Assembly (NCBI RefSeq): GCF_949628215.1
Contig: NC_134279.1
Span: 84,067,517-84,131,516, forward strand
Length of the DNA: 64,000 bases
Origin: Phalacrocorax aristotelis
Lineage: Eukaryota; Chordata; Aves; Suliformes; Phalacrocoracidae
Direction of reading: 5' to 3'
A program made the position numbers and the translations under genes. The notes beneath the pieces are model-generated. The model searched no databases. It saw only the letters and a list, made by a program, of their open reading frames with translations, and was not told the DNA's origin. This document shows, piece after piece, positions 12,501 to 22,352 of the stretch. Within the stretch, counting starts at the first letter, position 1; the number at the start of each line of letters is the position of its first letter.

Positions 12501-14436
12501 GGCTGGACCCACTCGTGTCCAGCTGGACCCGGCTGGACACCACCGAGACGTGGGGGTCGTAGCCCTCCCAGCGCAGGGCGACGTCGCCCAGCGGGCAGAC
12601 GTAGGGTGTGGAACACTCCAAGGTGGACGTTTGCCCCTCGATTTGCTCCTCGCTGGCGGCAGTGCTTGGGTGCTCGAGGTCGTCTGGGGATGGAGAGCAG
12701 AGGGTGGGATGTCCGCGTGGGGCGGGCAGGCAGGGAGCCGGGGGTGGGTCTCACCGCTGTACCCACCCGAAACGCTCAGCATCACGTCCTGCGTCGCCGA
12801 CCACCGGTCACCGTTGATGATCTCGAAGCGGAACCTGTAGGGCCCGCTGTCCTCCAGTGTCACCCCCCGCAGCAGCAGGGTGCAGTTGTGAGCAGTGGGG
12901 TCCCCCAGGAGCTGAGCACGGCTCCTGAAGCGAGCATCCACGTCCTGGTCCTCCGAGTGGTACACCACCGTCTTCTGGTTGTCGTAATCCTTGTACCAGA
13001 TGGCCACGATGCCGTCGCTGGCCGTCACGTCGGTGGGGTAGCTCAGGGTGCAGGGAATCACCACGCAAGAGTCTCTGATCCCCCGCAGGACCTCGGGGTA
13101 GGTGACCCCCCACGAGCCGAGGGCTGTGTCGGAGGGGAGTCAGCGGGAAGACAGGGTCAGGCAGTGAGCCATGCCAGGGGCTGCAGCCCCCTGCTCCCCT
13201 CCTGGGAGCCACTGGGGGCACCTTGGGTCTCCTGAGCTGTCTCAACAGGTCGTGGCAGGTAGGGGGGGACTCGGGGGGAGCAGAGGTGGGAGAGGAGAAT
13301 GGGGGGATGAGACGAAACAACCCGGGAGAAATTTTGAGGTGGAGAAGGGAGAGATGGTGGAGAAAATCCATGGACAGAAAAATGTCCAGAGAAGGGCAGC
13401 GGGGCTGGGGCAGGGTCTCGAGCACAAGTGTGCTGGGGGGCGGCTGGGGGAGCTGGGGGGGATTAGCCTGGAGAACAGGGGGCTGAGGGGAGCCCTTCTC
13501 ACTCTCTGCAGCTGCCTGAGAGGGGCTGGAGTGAGGGGGGGGTCGGTCTCTGCTCCCAAGTCACCAGGGACAGGACGAGAGGGAACGGCCTCAGGCTGCG
13601 TCAGGGGAGGTTTAGGTTGGAGATGAGGGAAAATGCCTTCCCTGCCAGAGGGGTCAGGCCCTGGCACAGGCTGCCCAGAGAGGTGGGGGAGTCACCGTGC
13701 CTGGGGGGGTTCAAACACCGTGCAGATGTGGCACTTGGGGCCATGGTTTAGGAGGCCTGGGGGTGTTGGGTTGGTGGCTGGAGTTGACGACCCTAGAGGT
13801 CTTTTCCAACCTTAATCATTCTATGATTCTGTGAAAAGCTGGATCTGTGGGTGGTGCTTTTTTGTAGCACAAAGCACCAGCCAGATTTTAAAAGCAGTGG
13901 ACTAAAAAACTAGTAAAAAAGGAAAAATTGCCCTCCTGGCCCTCCAAAGGCTTGTTTTCTCACCCCACTCTCCATCCCCTTGCCCTTCTCCTCAAGCCCG
14001 GGCTGTCCCGCTGCCATCCCACGCCCAGCCCATCCCGGAGCCCAGCCCCATCCCTGCCCATGGGTACCACGCCAGGTCAGGAGGAGGGGGCACGGGCACA
14101 GCTGCCGTGTGGGAGCACAGCGCTATGTGGCTTGTATCAGCAAATCCCCCCAGAGCATCTGCTGTGCCATGGCCCCCGGGAGAGTCAGGACCAGCCTCGG
14201 GGTCCCCAGAGCCTGTCCTGCCTGTCCCTCGGGCGTCATGTACGGCTCTTGTCAGGGCCAGGGCACCAGTGCTCCTGCTCCCACCCCTCCTGCTGTAAAT
14301 CTGGGCAACAGCCCCTGCAGGGGACCAGACCGTGCCGGCGGGGCTGTGGCGGGGCAGGAGGCAGCGGGTCTCTCGGTGGCACCGTACCTGGTGGGACAAG
14401 GCTGACCAGGAGGACGAGGCACTGGGGCAGGTGCAT
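233..14436 (-). CDS. SIGLEC1: Sialoadhesin (Siglec-1/CD169), 5' part, 14 coding exons
   Basis: Macrophage surface lectin that binds sialylated glycans on other cells. Exons, 5' to 3' on the minus strand: 14388-14436, 12767-13123, 12387-12683, 11629-11892, 10611-10865, 9786-10085, 8585-8839, 7528-7830, 6582-6836, 5098-5397, 3530-3784, 2483-2785, 1632-1886, 233-538. Each has GT/AG borders in phase 1, and the joined reading frame is open for 1,251 codons. Residues 1-16 are a signal peptide, 17-135 the V-set domain, then 12 C2-type domains. The V-set keeps the Siglec arginine (R115, in FRFEI), W21 and W124, and the extra cysteine C36 expected to pair with domain 2. Mammalian sialoadhesin has 17 Ig domains and about 1,700 residues, so domains 14-17, the membrane helix and the tail should lie left of position 1. 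The 200-N gap falls in an intron and the frame continues across it. The identification rests on the V-set signature, the domain count and the HSPA12B neighbour. Another long Siglec-like protein is the only serious alternative. Confidence 0.93.
1632..1886 (-). CDS. SIGLEC1: SIGLEC1 exon 13: Ig domain 12
   Basis: Residues 1065-1149, 255 nt, short-type: ARVWISPSPDVQEG, NLTCAVESGGEE, YTWYKNKVWF, DAASYHCTVRTPAR. Donor T|GTGAGT, acceptor CACCGCAG. Confidence 0.92.
2483..2785 (-). CDS. SIGLEC1: SIGLEC1 exon 12: Ig domain 11
   Basis: Residues 964-1064, 303 nt, long-type: YPPRVPVLTSFVETPEG, LQCTVDSS, LALLKDQA, GEYVCSASNVYGN. The end of the domain has an NFT glycosylation sequon. Donor A|GTGAGT, acceptor GGGCAG. 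Confidence 0.92.
3530..3784 (-). CDS. SIGLEC1: SIGLEC1 exon 11: Ig domain 10
   Basis: Residues 879-963, 255 nt, short-type: ARVLVSPSTEVREG, SLTCQVVGE, YSWYKNSERL, AAGSYHCRAHGSSG. Joining it straight to exon 10 keeps the frame (codon A|CC, Thr) and the short/long alternation. The assembly gap between them therefore probably hides no exon. Confidence 0.92.
4364..4563. other. Assembly gap (200 N)
   Basis: Exactly 200 undetermined bases inside the SIGLEC1 intron between the exons for Ig domains 9 and 10. The right edge abuts a CR1 fragment. The round size suggests a placeholder rather than a measured length. Confidence 0.99.
4564..4704 (-). mobile_element. CR1 LINE fragment, cut by the gap
   Basis: Antisense copy of the CR1 3' part. 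It has the same wording as the CR1 at 21.7 kb (CCCCCCAGGCACGGTGACTC, then CTGGGCAGCCTGTGCCAGGG). The CR1 3' terminus is missing into the gap. Intronic in SIGLEC1. Confidence 0.88.
5098..5397 (-). CDS. SIGLEC1: SIGLEC1 exon 10: Ig domain 9
   Basis: Residues 779-878, 300 nt, long-type: YPPRDPQLTAFLEMERG, IFQCSVAS, LLALHRGEE, GSYSCTATNAHG. Its acceptor lies only about 120 nt downstream, in transcript order, of the 640-nt polypyrimidine run formed by the GGGAA array. Donor A|GTGAGT. Confidence 0.92.
5519..6157. repeat. (GGGAA)n polypurine tract, about 640 bp
   Basis: Nearly pure purine on the plus strand: long GGGAA runs, a GGGGA patch at about 5826-5880, and A-rich interruptions at about 5527-5590 and 5699-5762. 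The two interruptions are the same sequence 172 bp apart, so a block containing one was duplicated. The tract lies in a SIGLEC1 intron, so the pre-mRNA carries a 640-nt (UUCCC)n polypyrimidine run. Confidence 0.98.
6582..6836 (-). CDS. SIGLEC1: SIGLEC1 exon 9: Ig domain 8
   Basis: Residues 694-778, 255 nt, short-type: ASITVAPSSRVLEG, NLTCRLSSD, FTWYRNGQWL, DAGLYHCRATTDGS. NLT and NFT are potential N-glycosylation sites. Donor T|GTACGT, acceptor CCTGTAG. Confidence 0.92.
7528..7830 (-). CDS. SIGLEC1: SIGLEC1 exon 8: Ig domain 7
   Basis: Residues 593-693, 303 nt, long-type: FPPRQPVMSSFLETQGG, IIQCSVES, LTLWRGEE, GTYVCWAGNTQG. Donor A|GTGAGT, acceptor CCTGCAG. Confidence 0.92.
8585..8839 (-). 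CDS. SIGLEC1: SIGLEC1 exon 7: Ig domain 6
   Basis: Residues 508-592, 255 nt, short-type: TEVLIQPSAEVREG, TLTCLGAEG, YAWYRNSKRL, DAGAFQCRVRSSNGS. The C-strand motif WY-(K/R)-N is shared by all the short-type domains. Acceptor CTTTCAG, donor T|GTAAGT. Confidence 0.92.
9786..10085 (-). CDS. SIGLEC1: SIGLEC1 exon 6: Ig domain 5
   Basis: Residues 408-507, 300 nt. First long-type domain: it opens YPPRTPTITLFQETQGG, with IIRCAVDS and GEYRCVASN. Like the other long-type domains it has no tryptophan at the usual core position; the strand reads VALYRDG instead. Donor G|GTGAGT, acceptor CCCACAG. Confidence 0.92.
10611..10865 (-). CDS. SIGLEC1: SIGLEC1 exon 5: Ig domain 4
   Basis: Residues 323-407, 255 nt. 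Starts SAEILVSPAAEVQEG, with TTLSCDV, the core tryptophan in YTWYKNS, and DAGYYSCKV. It is the first short-type domain of the alternating series. Donor T|GTGAGT, acceptor CATCAG. Confidence 0.92.
11629..11892 (-). CDS. SIGLEC1: SIGLEC1 exon 4: Ig domain 3
   Basis: Residues 235-322, C2-type. The B-strand cysteine is in VALTCEV, the C-strand tryptophan in YRWYKDG, and the F-strand motif is DYGRYHCEAENAVG. At 264 nt it stands outside the 255/300 length alternation that begins with the next exon. Donor T|GTAAGT. Confidence 0.92.
12387..12683 (-). CDS. SIGLEC1: SIGLEC1 exon 3: Ig domain 2
   Basis: Residues 136-234. The motif LECSTPYVCP carries two cysteines, as in Siglec domain 2: one for the domain's own disulfide and one for the bridge to C36 of the V-set. 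The partner cysteine is in LLCEVSYGS. Donor GTACGT in phase 1; the alternative GTGAGA six bases upstream would give the wrong phase. It joins the next exon as VRHAPKD, a usual Siglec interdomain linker. Confidence 0.92.
12767..13123 (-). CDS. SIGLEC1: SIGLEC1 exon 2: V-set sialic-acid-binding domain (d1)
   Basis: Residues 17-135. The mature end begins ALGSWGV, as in sialoadhesins. C41 and C97 form the V-set disulfide. C36 is the Siglec-specific extra cysteine. R115 in the F strand (YRFRFEI) is at the position of the arginine that makes the salt bridge with sialic acid, and W124 in DRWSA is at the G-strand tryptophan that packs on the glycan. N96-C-T98 is a potential N-glycosylation site. Acceptor GACACAG, donor GTGGGT. 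The binding site appears intact. Confidence 0.93.
13372..13833 (+). mobile_element. CR1 LINE 3' fragment in SIGLEC1 intron 1
   Basis: Sense CR1 sequence ending GGTCTTTTCCAACCTTAATC and ATTCTATGATTCTGTG, the avian CR1 3' end. The 5' end is truncated. It lies between the signal-peptide and V-set exons of SIGLEC1, opposite to the gene's direction. Confidence 0.93.
14388..14436 (-). CDS. SIGLEC1: SIGLEC1 coding exon 1: signal peptide
   Basis: Starts at the ATG complementary to 14434-14436, in the context GCTGCCATGC. It encodes 16 residues, MHLPQCLVLLVSLVPP, a short hydrophobic secretion signal. The donor is CAG|GTACGG, leaving one base of codon 17, which matches the phase of the V-set exon. No other ATG fits this frame and splice phase nearby. 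Confidence 0.85.
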
Positions 14437-17304
14437 GGCAGCGCCCCAGAGACCGCTGGGGTTCCCTGGGGACAGAGGCAGGGCAGGCTCACACCGTGAG
14501 GTCTTCGAGGTCGGCAGAGGAGACCCTGACAACAAGAAGAGGCAGCCAAAGTCCTTGAAACTCATTGTACATCAGCGGAGTCCAGTTTTTCCCACCATAT
14601 GTCCCCGTGCCGGGCTGGCAGAGCCTGCCCCGGTGCCACACAAAGGCAACCCCTTCTGCACCCGACGGTAAAACCTCGCCCCCAGCTCATCCGCATCAGT
14701 CACCCACCAGCAAAACACATCATTGGTTCACACGGGCTGAACCCTGCTTGCAGCAGCTCCGGCAGCTCCGGGTGGGGAGAGGGCTGGTGCGGGGCGAGGG
14801 GGAGCCCCAGCCCCGCTGAACTCTCACGGGAGTTTAAGGAGCTAGACCGGGTTTTGCAACGAGGTGACAAGGTTTAAGGAGCGGATTCGTGTGCTCGTCG
14901 CACTGGTGCAAGGCGGGGAGCAAATGAAGTGTAATGTAATACTGACATGGAAAAAGCGCGCGTGGCACGTGACGGGGTCGGGCAAGTGCTGGTAATGGGA
15001 GTCTGGGCTGAAAATGAAAATGAGGGCAAAAGGAAGCAAGTTTTATAAATTTTTAGTAGGATTAATGGCTTTTTGCAGCTCTAGACCTAAGCAAACTGAT
15101 GAAATTATTTTTAAATTTAAAAAAATTATTCCGTGATAAAACAGATTTTTTTCTGAAATTTTTTTCTGATTTTTTTCATTATCAAAAATCAATTAACTGA
15201 TTGATTTCAATTTAGATTTTTATCAAACTTTCCATATTGAACAAGGCAGCTTTTTACTCCCTGAGCCTTTTCCTCCTTCCATGATTTGCTACTTTGCTAA
15301 CACCTTTTTTTCCAACATATGCTTTGAATTTCCTTGCTGCTAGTTTGGTTTAGGGAGGCGTTTTAGACTCCAAAACATTAATGAGAGCTTTAGTTTTTGC
15401 CTGGGATTATTTTCCTGGTCAAACTAAAGCACCAAGAGCAAACGGAACGACCCCACCAGCACCCAGTGAGGGGGTCCCACCACCCCGGCCCCCCGCAGTG
15501 CTGCAGGGCTGAAGGGCTGCCCAAGGGCTGGGGGGAGCTGGGGACAACGACGGGGCCAAAAATAGCTGTGGGATCTGCAGGGGCCGCTGGGCTCGGGGCG
15601 AAGGAGGAAGGAAGCACCGGGGTCCACTTCCCAGCCCCTTGCTCACGCGGATGCCAAGTTTCATTTCTTCTGCTGCCCTTCGCCCGGTTTCAGTTTCGGG
15701 GGCCCTCGGCGCAGGATGGGGACCCCGGCTCCCCTCCGCCCACCCCCCACCCTGAGCTGCAGCCCGCAGTGGGGCCCTGCTGCTTATTAGCTCAACAAAA
15801 ATGAAAAATTTATAAAGACTTCTCGACAAAACCATCTGTAATAGCCGCTGTGTGGGTGCGCGCGCGCAGCGCAGCGGGGGGCTCGGCCAGCCGCATCGCA
15901 CGCCTGCAGAACGTGTTGTGCATTATCACCCATCGCCAGCTAGGCAGGAATATTTAGATGCATTGGAAAACAGCAGGGAAGAGGCGATTACCCAGCAGAG
16001 AGCCCTGAAAGGGTCTCCTCTGCACCCGCAGTCATGCTCAGCCTGAGCTGCCGCCGGCCCGCCCGCAGGACGGCCAGCAAAACCCCTGCGAGGGCTCCCG
16101 TGCATGCCAGCAAGCGCAAGGGAGATCTCTAGCTTCTTCAGGCTTTAGTAAAAATCACCTATCAGCATAGAAATGCGGCGACTGGGGCCGAGCGTGAAGA
16201 GGGGAAACGTCTGGTGTTGGTGCCTTCAGCCTCCACCATGTCCCGATGCAGAGACAGCAACAGCGGTGGGGCCGCTGGGCGGTGGGGCCGTGTCCCCCTG
16301 GGATGGGGGTGGAAGGCAACACCCTGCGCTGGCCCCCCAGTGCTCCCACCCACCGCACGGTTCCTGGGGGCCGGGCAGCCCACCTCCCCGCCGTCCCGTC
16401 CCTCCACCTGTGCGACCCGGCAAGGGCAGGGAGGGAAGGGGGCAGCCCCGTACCCCAGCCCCGCTCTGCCGTTGCCTGCTCTGCACCCACCCTGGCACCG
16501 ATCCTGCCCCATCCCGGGGCCCAGGAGAGCACCCTCCGCACCGCCCTGGGGGCTGCACGGTCCCGCACCGCCCTCTCGCTGCCGCCAGCATGGTTTGCCA
16601 AGCTCTGCCACCCGGGGACTTGCACCAAGCCCCCCCGACGGGTGCAGGTTGGATGCATCCCCGGCTCAAAACCCTGCCCTGCGCCTGGACCTGGGGCCCA
16701 GAGACATCTGGGCAGCTTGCCCGGCCCCAGCAGAAGGCAGACGACGCTCAGCCCCACAGAGATGCTCTCGCCACCGGCTGCGAGGTGCCTGTGCCGCCCT
16801 GCCAGCCCCGCACAGCATCACGCAGGCGCCTTGTCCCAGCCCCGCGGGGTGTACCCCAGGGCTGGTCTCGTCCCCAGGTGTCCCCGTCCCAGCACCTCCA
16901 CCAGTGCTCCGCAGGGAGCTGCCGCGTTACCTGGCAGCGCCCGAGCCGGTGTGGGGTGCTGAGCCGCAACGTCCGTGCTCGGTGCCTGCCCCTCACTGCT
17001 TGGGGTGAGCTCTTTATCTGCTGGGGGGGGGTGAGGAGCCCAAAACCCGTATCACTTCCCCGTTCAGGGGTTTGTCCCTCCTGCTGCTTTTGGGAAGTGG
17101 CTGTCATCATCAGCTATGTCTGGCCTTTTACTAATTCGGGGCTGTTTTGGGGCAGGGACCATGGTGGTCCCTACGGGAGGTTTTTGCAGCATCCCAGCGC
17201 CCCAGGATATGAGGGTCATCGGGAGGCTGTGTCTTCTTTGCCCCGCTGCAGCCCAACCAGCATCTCTCTCCTGGCACCCCCAGAGCTCCTCGGGGCATCC
17301 TTAC
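14437..17304. other. Intergenic: SIGLEC1 upstream region
   Basis: No coding region recognised. It contains the SIGLEC1 5' UTR and promoter, whose start site I cannot place. An AT-rich island at about 15,040-15,330 has long A and T runs. A short (GC)n stretch lies near 15,857-15,868. The 15,780-16,180 stretch is less GC-rich than its flanks and could be a regulatory element; no motif proves it. Confidence 0.6.
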
Positions 17305-17950
17305 AGAATCACAGCATCCCAGACTGGCGGGGGTTGGAAGGGACCCCTGGAGCTCACCCTGTCCCACCCCTGCTGGAGCAGGCACCCCCAGAGCAGGGGC
17401 ACAGGGCCGCGTCCAGGCGGGGGGTGAATGTCTCCAGGGAAGGGACCCCACAGCCTCTCTGGGCAGCCTGTGCCCCTGCTCTGGCACCCGCACAGGGAAG
17501 GGGTTTGTCCTCCTGTTCAGGGGGAGCTTCCCGTGTTCCAGCTTGTGCCCGTGGCCCCTTGGCCTGGCGTTGGGCACCGCTGAAAAAAGCCCGGCCCCAT
17601 CCCCCTGACACCCACCCTTTAGATATTTATAGGCACTGATGAGATCCCCCCTCAGCCTTCTCTTCTCCAGGCTGAACAAGCCCAGGTCTCTCAGCCTTTC
17701 CTCACAAGGGAGATGCTCCAGCCCCTGATCCCCTTGGCAGCTCTGCGCTGGCCTTGCTCCAGCAGCTCCCTGCCCTTCTTGGACTGGGGGCCCAGACCTG
17801 GACGCAGCACCCCAGATGTGGCCTCACTGGGGCAGAGCAGAGGGGGAGGAGAACCTCCCTCGCCCTGCTGCCCACACTCCTTTCCATGCCCCCCAGGGCA
17901 CCGCTGGCCTTCCTGGCCCCAAGGGCCCGGTGCTGGCTCAGGGTCAACCA
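17305..17950 (-). mobile_element. CR1 LINE fragment (copy A)
   Basis: Antisense CR1, starting AGAATCACAGCATCCCAGAC. It includes the conserved block around CACAGCCTCTCTGGGCAGCC and AGATATTTATAGGCACTGAT. It closely matches the copy at 63.4 kb through their shared length of about 600 bp. The 5' boundary on the right is approximate. Confidence 0.93.
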
Positions 17951-20900
17951 GTGCTGTGCCAGAGCCAGAGCAGGGCAATACCCCAGCCCCGGGGCTGCCC
18001 ACCCACCTGCCCAGCACACCCAGAGGGTCTCTGAGTTTCGTGGGGAGACCCTGCGCTGGCAGCGCCGGTGCCTGTGGGGACGGCAATGCCCCGCAGGGAT
18101 GTTGCTGCGGCTGGCGTGCCATCTGCCCAAGTCCTCCCTGGGGCAACCGGCCACCTGGACACTTCGGTCTCTCTGTGACATTGTGGGTTTCACTGCAGCA
18201 CGCCCAGAGCGAGGAGAGGACCCTGCCAGCCCTCCCGAAGGGGGGTCCCAGCTCAGCACCGAGGCCGTGCCAAGACATGGGGCGATGCAGAGGCTGCTGG
18301 GACACCTGGCCAAGCCCAAGGGCTTTGCGCTAAGGCTGGGGCGCCATTCGATTGGGTTTTTGGGAGGATACTCCAGAGGGGCCTGGGGTAACCTACACGA
18401 GGAGCAACTGGGAGCAAATCATGCCAGCAGCCTGGCTCTCCCAGGCCTGGCGCTGCAACATGACCTTCAGGCGGGGGCTGAGCTGACCTTTGGCCGGTTT
18501 GGGGCAGGATCCAGATCCAGCCTCTGCAGCAAGTGCCTGTATCAAGTAAAGGGACCCGGCACTGTGGCACGAGCCCGTCTGTGCACTTAAATCTGATGGC
18601 TCAGGGTCAACGTTTGACCTTGTGTACATGGACTGGGAGCGTGAGAAACTGCCCTCCGGGAGCTCATGTCACTGTGCAGCGCCCCATCGTCCCCTCCCCA
18701 GCCGCTCCATTCCCATGCCAGGCTTGACTCAGCTGGGGCGGGTGCTGAGCCAGCAGGGCAGGAGCGGCAGCTGCCCGCAGCCCCCCCAGCAAGCCCCTCG
18801 GGCTGTGCCACCCTCCACCAAGCAGCCCTCCTGGAAAACCAGTCCCAGACCCCACCAGCGAGCGGGGAGCGGGGCTGCCGGTGCGGGGAGGCTGTGCCAA
18901 CCCTGCACCCCCTGCGGTGAGGGCACCGAGCGCTGTCAGCTCGGCTCAGGAAACTGCTGAGCTGTGTTTCCTGACACGGCACCGAGCAAAGAAACCCTGA
19001 CTTTGTCAAATACGGCCATATGGCATCTGGGCTCAGGCTGGCTGGTGCCAGGGCTTCTGCAAAGAGCCAGGGTGCCCATCCCGAGGCAGGAAAGCCTGAG
19101 GCAGCTTGACCCAGCTCCATCCCTGCATCAGCTTCCTGAGCCTCTGCTTCCCTTTCAGCCCTTCTGCACCTCTTCTGCCAAAGCAGACGCCGTCTCCACT
19201 GTGCCCTCGCACAGCACGGCGCTGGGTGCTGCCGCCCCCATTCAAGGTTTGGGTGCTGCTGGGCCTGGGTGTCACCCTTCGCTCCCCAGGGTCTCTCTCT
19301 GCAGCCCTGGTGCAAATGCGTCCCCACGGTGGGCAGCAGCACGAGCCCAAAGGTGCAAGGTGTGGGCTAGAGCAGCCAGCCCAGCTCCAAAACACGGTAA
19401 GCTCTGCCTGAGCAGAGCCTGCTCCTGCCAGGACACAGGGGGCTTCTCCCCCAGGGGTCCCGGGAAGGACAGAGTCACATCAAGCTTGCAAGCAGAGCCG
19501 GGGAGCTCTCCTCGAGCACGGTGGACAGACCCAGCCCAGGCTGGCCAGTGCTCGAGACGATGGGTCCTGTCGAGTCCCTTTCAAAGAGCCACTGGAAACC
19601 TGCACCCACCTCCAGAGAAACCAGGCTGGGCTAGCTCCCGCAGAGCCTCGTCCCACCCTGCGGACCTGTCCTCAGGGTCAACACCCCCTTGCTCCCAGCT
19701 CCCCAAGCCCTGCAGAAGCTCAGGAGCCCAGCAGACACATCCAAAGGTAGGTGTTGGCAGGGGCTCCCGCTCAGCATCCCCCCTCCAGCTCGCCGCTTGC
19801 ACCCCGCCCACCCCCCATCCAGCCAAGCCGCAGGGACCCACCAACTTCCCCAAATCAGTGGCACGGGCAGCAGCAGAGCTTGCTGTCCCCACCGGATCAG
19901 CCGCTCGCAGGGTGCCTGGCACGCAGAGGCTGCCTGCCTCCGTAGCCCTCTGCCCCCCAGCCTTCATGTGGGCAGCATCCAGGGCAGAGCCCCATCCAGT
20001 TCCTCTTTCCAGGTCCCACAACATGTTCCCCCAGGGTGGTGGCCATCTGCAAAGGGGAACCTTCTGAGGAAACCAAACCAAATTAAGAAAATCAGGAAAA
20101 TCAGTGAAAGTGTGCAATGTGCCAACCGAAACTCTTGCCTTGCACCCAGGCAGGGAGGGGCAGCCATCGCCACAGCCTGGGACAAGCACCTTCTGGGGGG
20201 GCAAAGCTCTCCCCACCTTGCCCCGTGGGGTGTACACCCTCGTGTCGTCTGCTGGCGTGGCTCGAGCACATCGTGTGTCTGGCTGCGCTTTCCAGGGCTG
20301 GTGGAAAGCCCAGGGCAGGGGCCAGGACTTGGCAAAAACCAAGGGGGAGATGAGGGAGGCAGCTTGCTCCTGGCCCAGGAGGAATGTGGGCTGGCCGGCA
20401 TACCAGAGCGATAAGGGGCTGCCTGGGGGCATCCCAGGAATTTGAGGTGTGGGCTGTCAGGAGGGAGACCAGAGGAAAACATCGATGGGAAGAGCAAGCA
20501 TAAATCAGCCATTCCAGCCTGGCTGGCAGGGATGTGCCAGGCGCCTGCCCCGAGGACCCCCCGCTCGCCGCAGACCCCGCTGAGGGCACCCCAAAGCCAG
20601 CTCCGCAGCGGGAGCGGGAGTAAAACCCTGGTTCCCCCCTGCCCAATTTGCCTTTTGGCTTTCTGTCGGTGGGATGTTGCTTGAAGCAGGCAGGAGAGGA
20701 GGCGGCGCTGGAGGATGGGGCCAAACCTCCCTGCAGCGCCCCCCCCAGAGCCTCACCTTAACCTTCCTGGGGTGAAAGGCTGAAAGAAAAGGACAAATAA
20801 AATAAATAGCTGCTCCACTGGGAGACAGGCTATAAAACCACAGCCAAGCCCCGGCGTCACCGTGCTCAGCGCTGGCACCTGAGTCAACAGAGACTATTTT

Positions 20901-21678
20901 TCTTTGGGAGGGGAGACGGGAAAGCGGGGGGGGGGCCAGCACAGCGCTGTCCTGGACAGGGGGGCTCCTGGGGGGCTGAGGGCTGGGCTGCAGGCAGAGG
21001 GGCTGCTCTGAGGGCTGTGGGGCATCCCCCGGGACCCTGTCCCCCCTGCTTGGAGTCATACTGATGTTGGGGACCACCACCCCAGTACGTCTCCAAGCCC
21101 CCCCACATTCCACCCGCAGAGCCAGGCACATGTGGATCCCCTCCATGTGGAATGTGTGTGGGGATGCCGGGTGGGGGGGCTGGCAGGTATTTAACTCTTC
21201 CCCTCCAGCCCCACGGAGCCCGTTCAGGCTTGCAGCGAGAGCTGGCTTCCCAGCAGCCCCCCACCCCAGTCCCCAGCGCCGGCCGGCCGCCAAGGGTCAC
21301 CCAGCCCTGGGAACCCGGCCCAGCTCATTTCAGCGCTGGGTAAATATTTCCTTTGGCAGTGGGGTAGGTGGGAGGCCCCCGGCCCCCCCCCGGGCTCTGG
21401 CCCCTGGCTGCGCTCTGCCGAGCCCCTGGGGCGGAGGGGGGACTGCGGTGGGTCGGGGGAAGGGGTGAACTGGTAAGGGGGTCTGTGGCATGGCAGCCCC
21501 TCCCGGGGGATGTCCCGACACTGATGGTGCCCCGTATCTGGGATGGCTTGTGCTCACCCCAACGGTGTGGGAAGAGAGGGAACAGCACGGGGGGTGGCGG
21601 TGGGGTGGGGTGTGATGAGCCTGCACTCAGGGCTGGTTATGGGGATGCTGGGATGGGACGGGATGGGATAAAATCATT
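17951..21678. other. Intergenic stretch, no gene recognised
   Basis: GC-rich with many overlapping chance reading frames and no domain I recognise. The points worth noting are the TATA-like box at 20,831 with an AP-1-type TGAGTCA about 50 bp downstream, and GTAAATATTTCC at about 21,340. The first few hundred bases may be further CR1 sequence too diverged to call. Confidence 0.5.
20831..20887 (+). promoter_or_regulatory. Possible TATA box and AP-1 site
   Basis: TATAAAA at 20831 sits in a compact AT-rich segment, with TGAGTCA at about 20881. I see no matching first exon with a convincing donor, so this is a candidate regulatory element or promoter of an unknown transcript. Confidence 0.25.
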
Positions 21679-22352
21679 AGAATCATGGAATCATCAAGGT
21701 TGGAAAAGACCTCTAGGGTCATCAACTCCAGCCACCAACCCAACACCCCCAGGCCTCCTAAACCATGTCCCCACGTGCCATGGCTACATGTTGTTTGAAC
21801 CCCCCCAGGCACGGTGACTCCCCCACCTCTCTGGGCAGCCTGTGCCAGGGCCTGACCCCTCTGGCAGGGAAGACATTTCCCCTCATCTCCAACCTAAACC
21901 TCCCCTGACGCAGCCTGAGGCCGTTCCCTCTCGTCCTGTCACTGGTGACTTGGGAGCAGAGACCGACCCCCCCCTCACTCCAGCCCCTCTCAGGCAGCTG
22001 CAGAGAGCGAGAAGGGCTCCCCTCAGCCCCCCCTTCTCCAGGCTAAACCCCCCCAGCCCCCTCAGCCGCCCCCCAGCACACTTGTGCTCCAGACCCTGCC
22101 CCAGCCCCGCTGCCCTTCTCTGGACACGCTCCAGCCCCTCAAGGGCCTTCTTGTCCCGAGGGGCCCAAACCTGAGCCCAGCATTCGAGGTGGGGCCTCCC
22201 CAGGGCCGAGCACGGGGGCCCCATCCCTGCCCGGCCCCTGCTGGCCACACCAGGGCTGACACAAGCCCGGGGGCTGGTGGCCTCCTTGGCCACCCGGGCA
22301 CTGCTGGCTCATGCCCAGCCGGCTGTCAGCCAGCACCCCCAGGGCCTGCTGG
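21679..22352 (-). mobile_element. CR1 LINE fragment, about 670 bp
   Basis: Antisense CR1 beginning at its 3' end (AATCATGGAATCATCAAGGT) and running through CTGGGCAGCCTGTGCCAGGG and CTTGGCCACCCGGGCACTGC to about 22,352. It includes decayed ORF2 3' sequence. It is the same subfamily as the fragments at 4.56 and 13.4 kb. Confidence 0.94.

Noticed and set aside
16173-17639. 488-codon plus-strand frame
   Set aside because: Its second half is antisense CR1 sequence and the first half has no domain or codon pattern distinguishing it from the other open frames.
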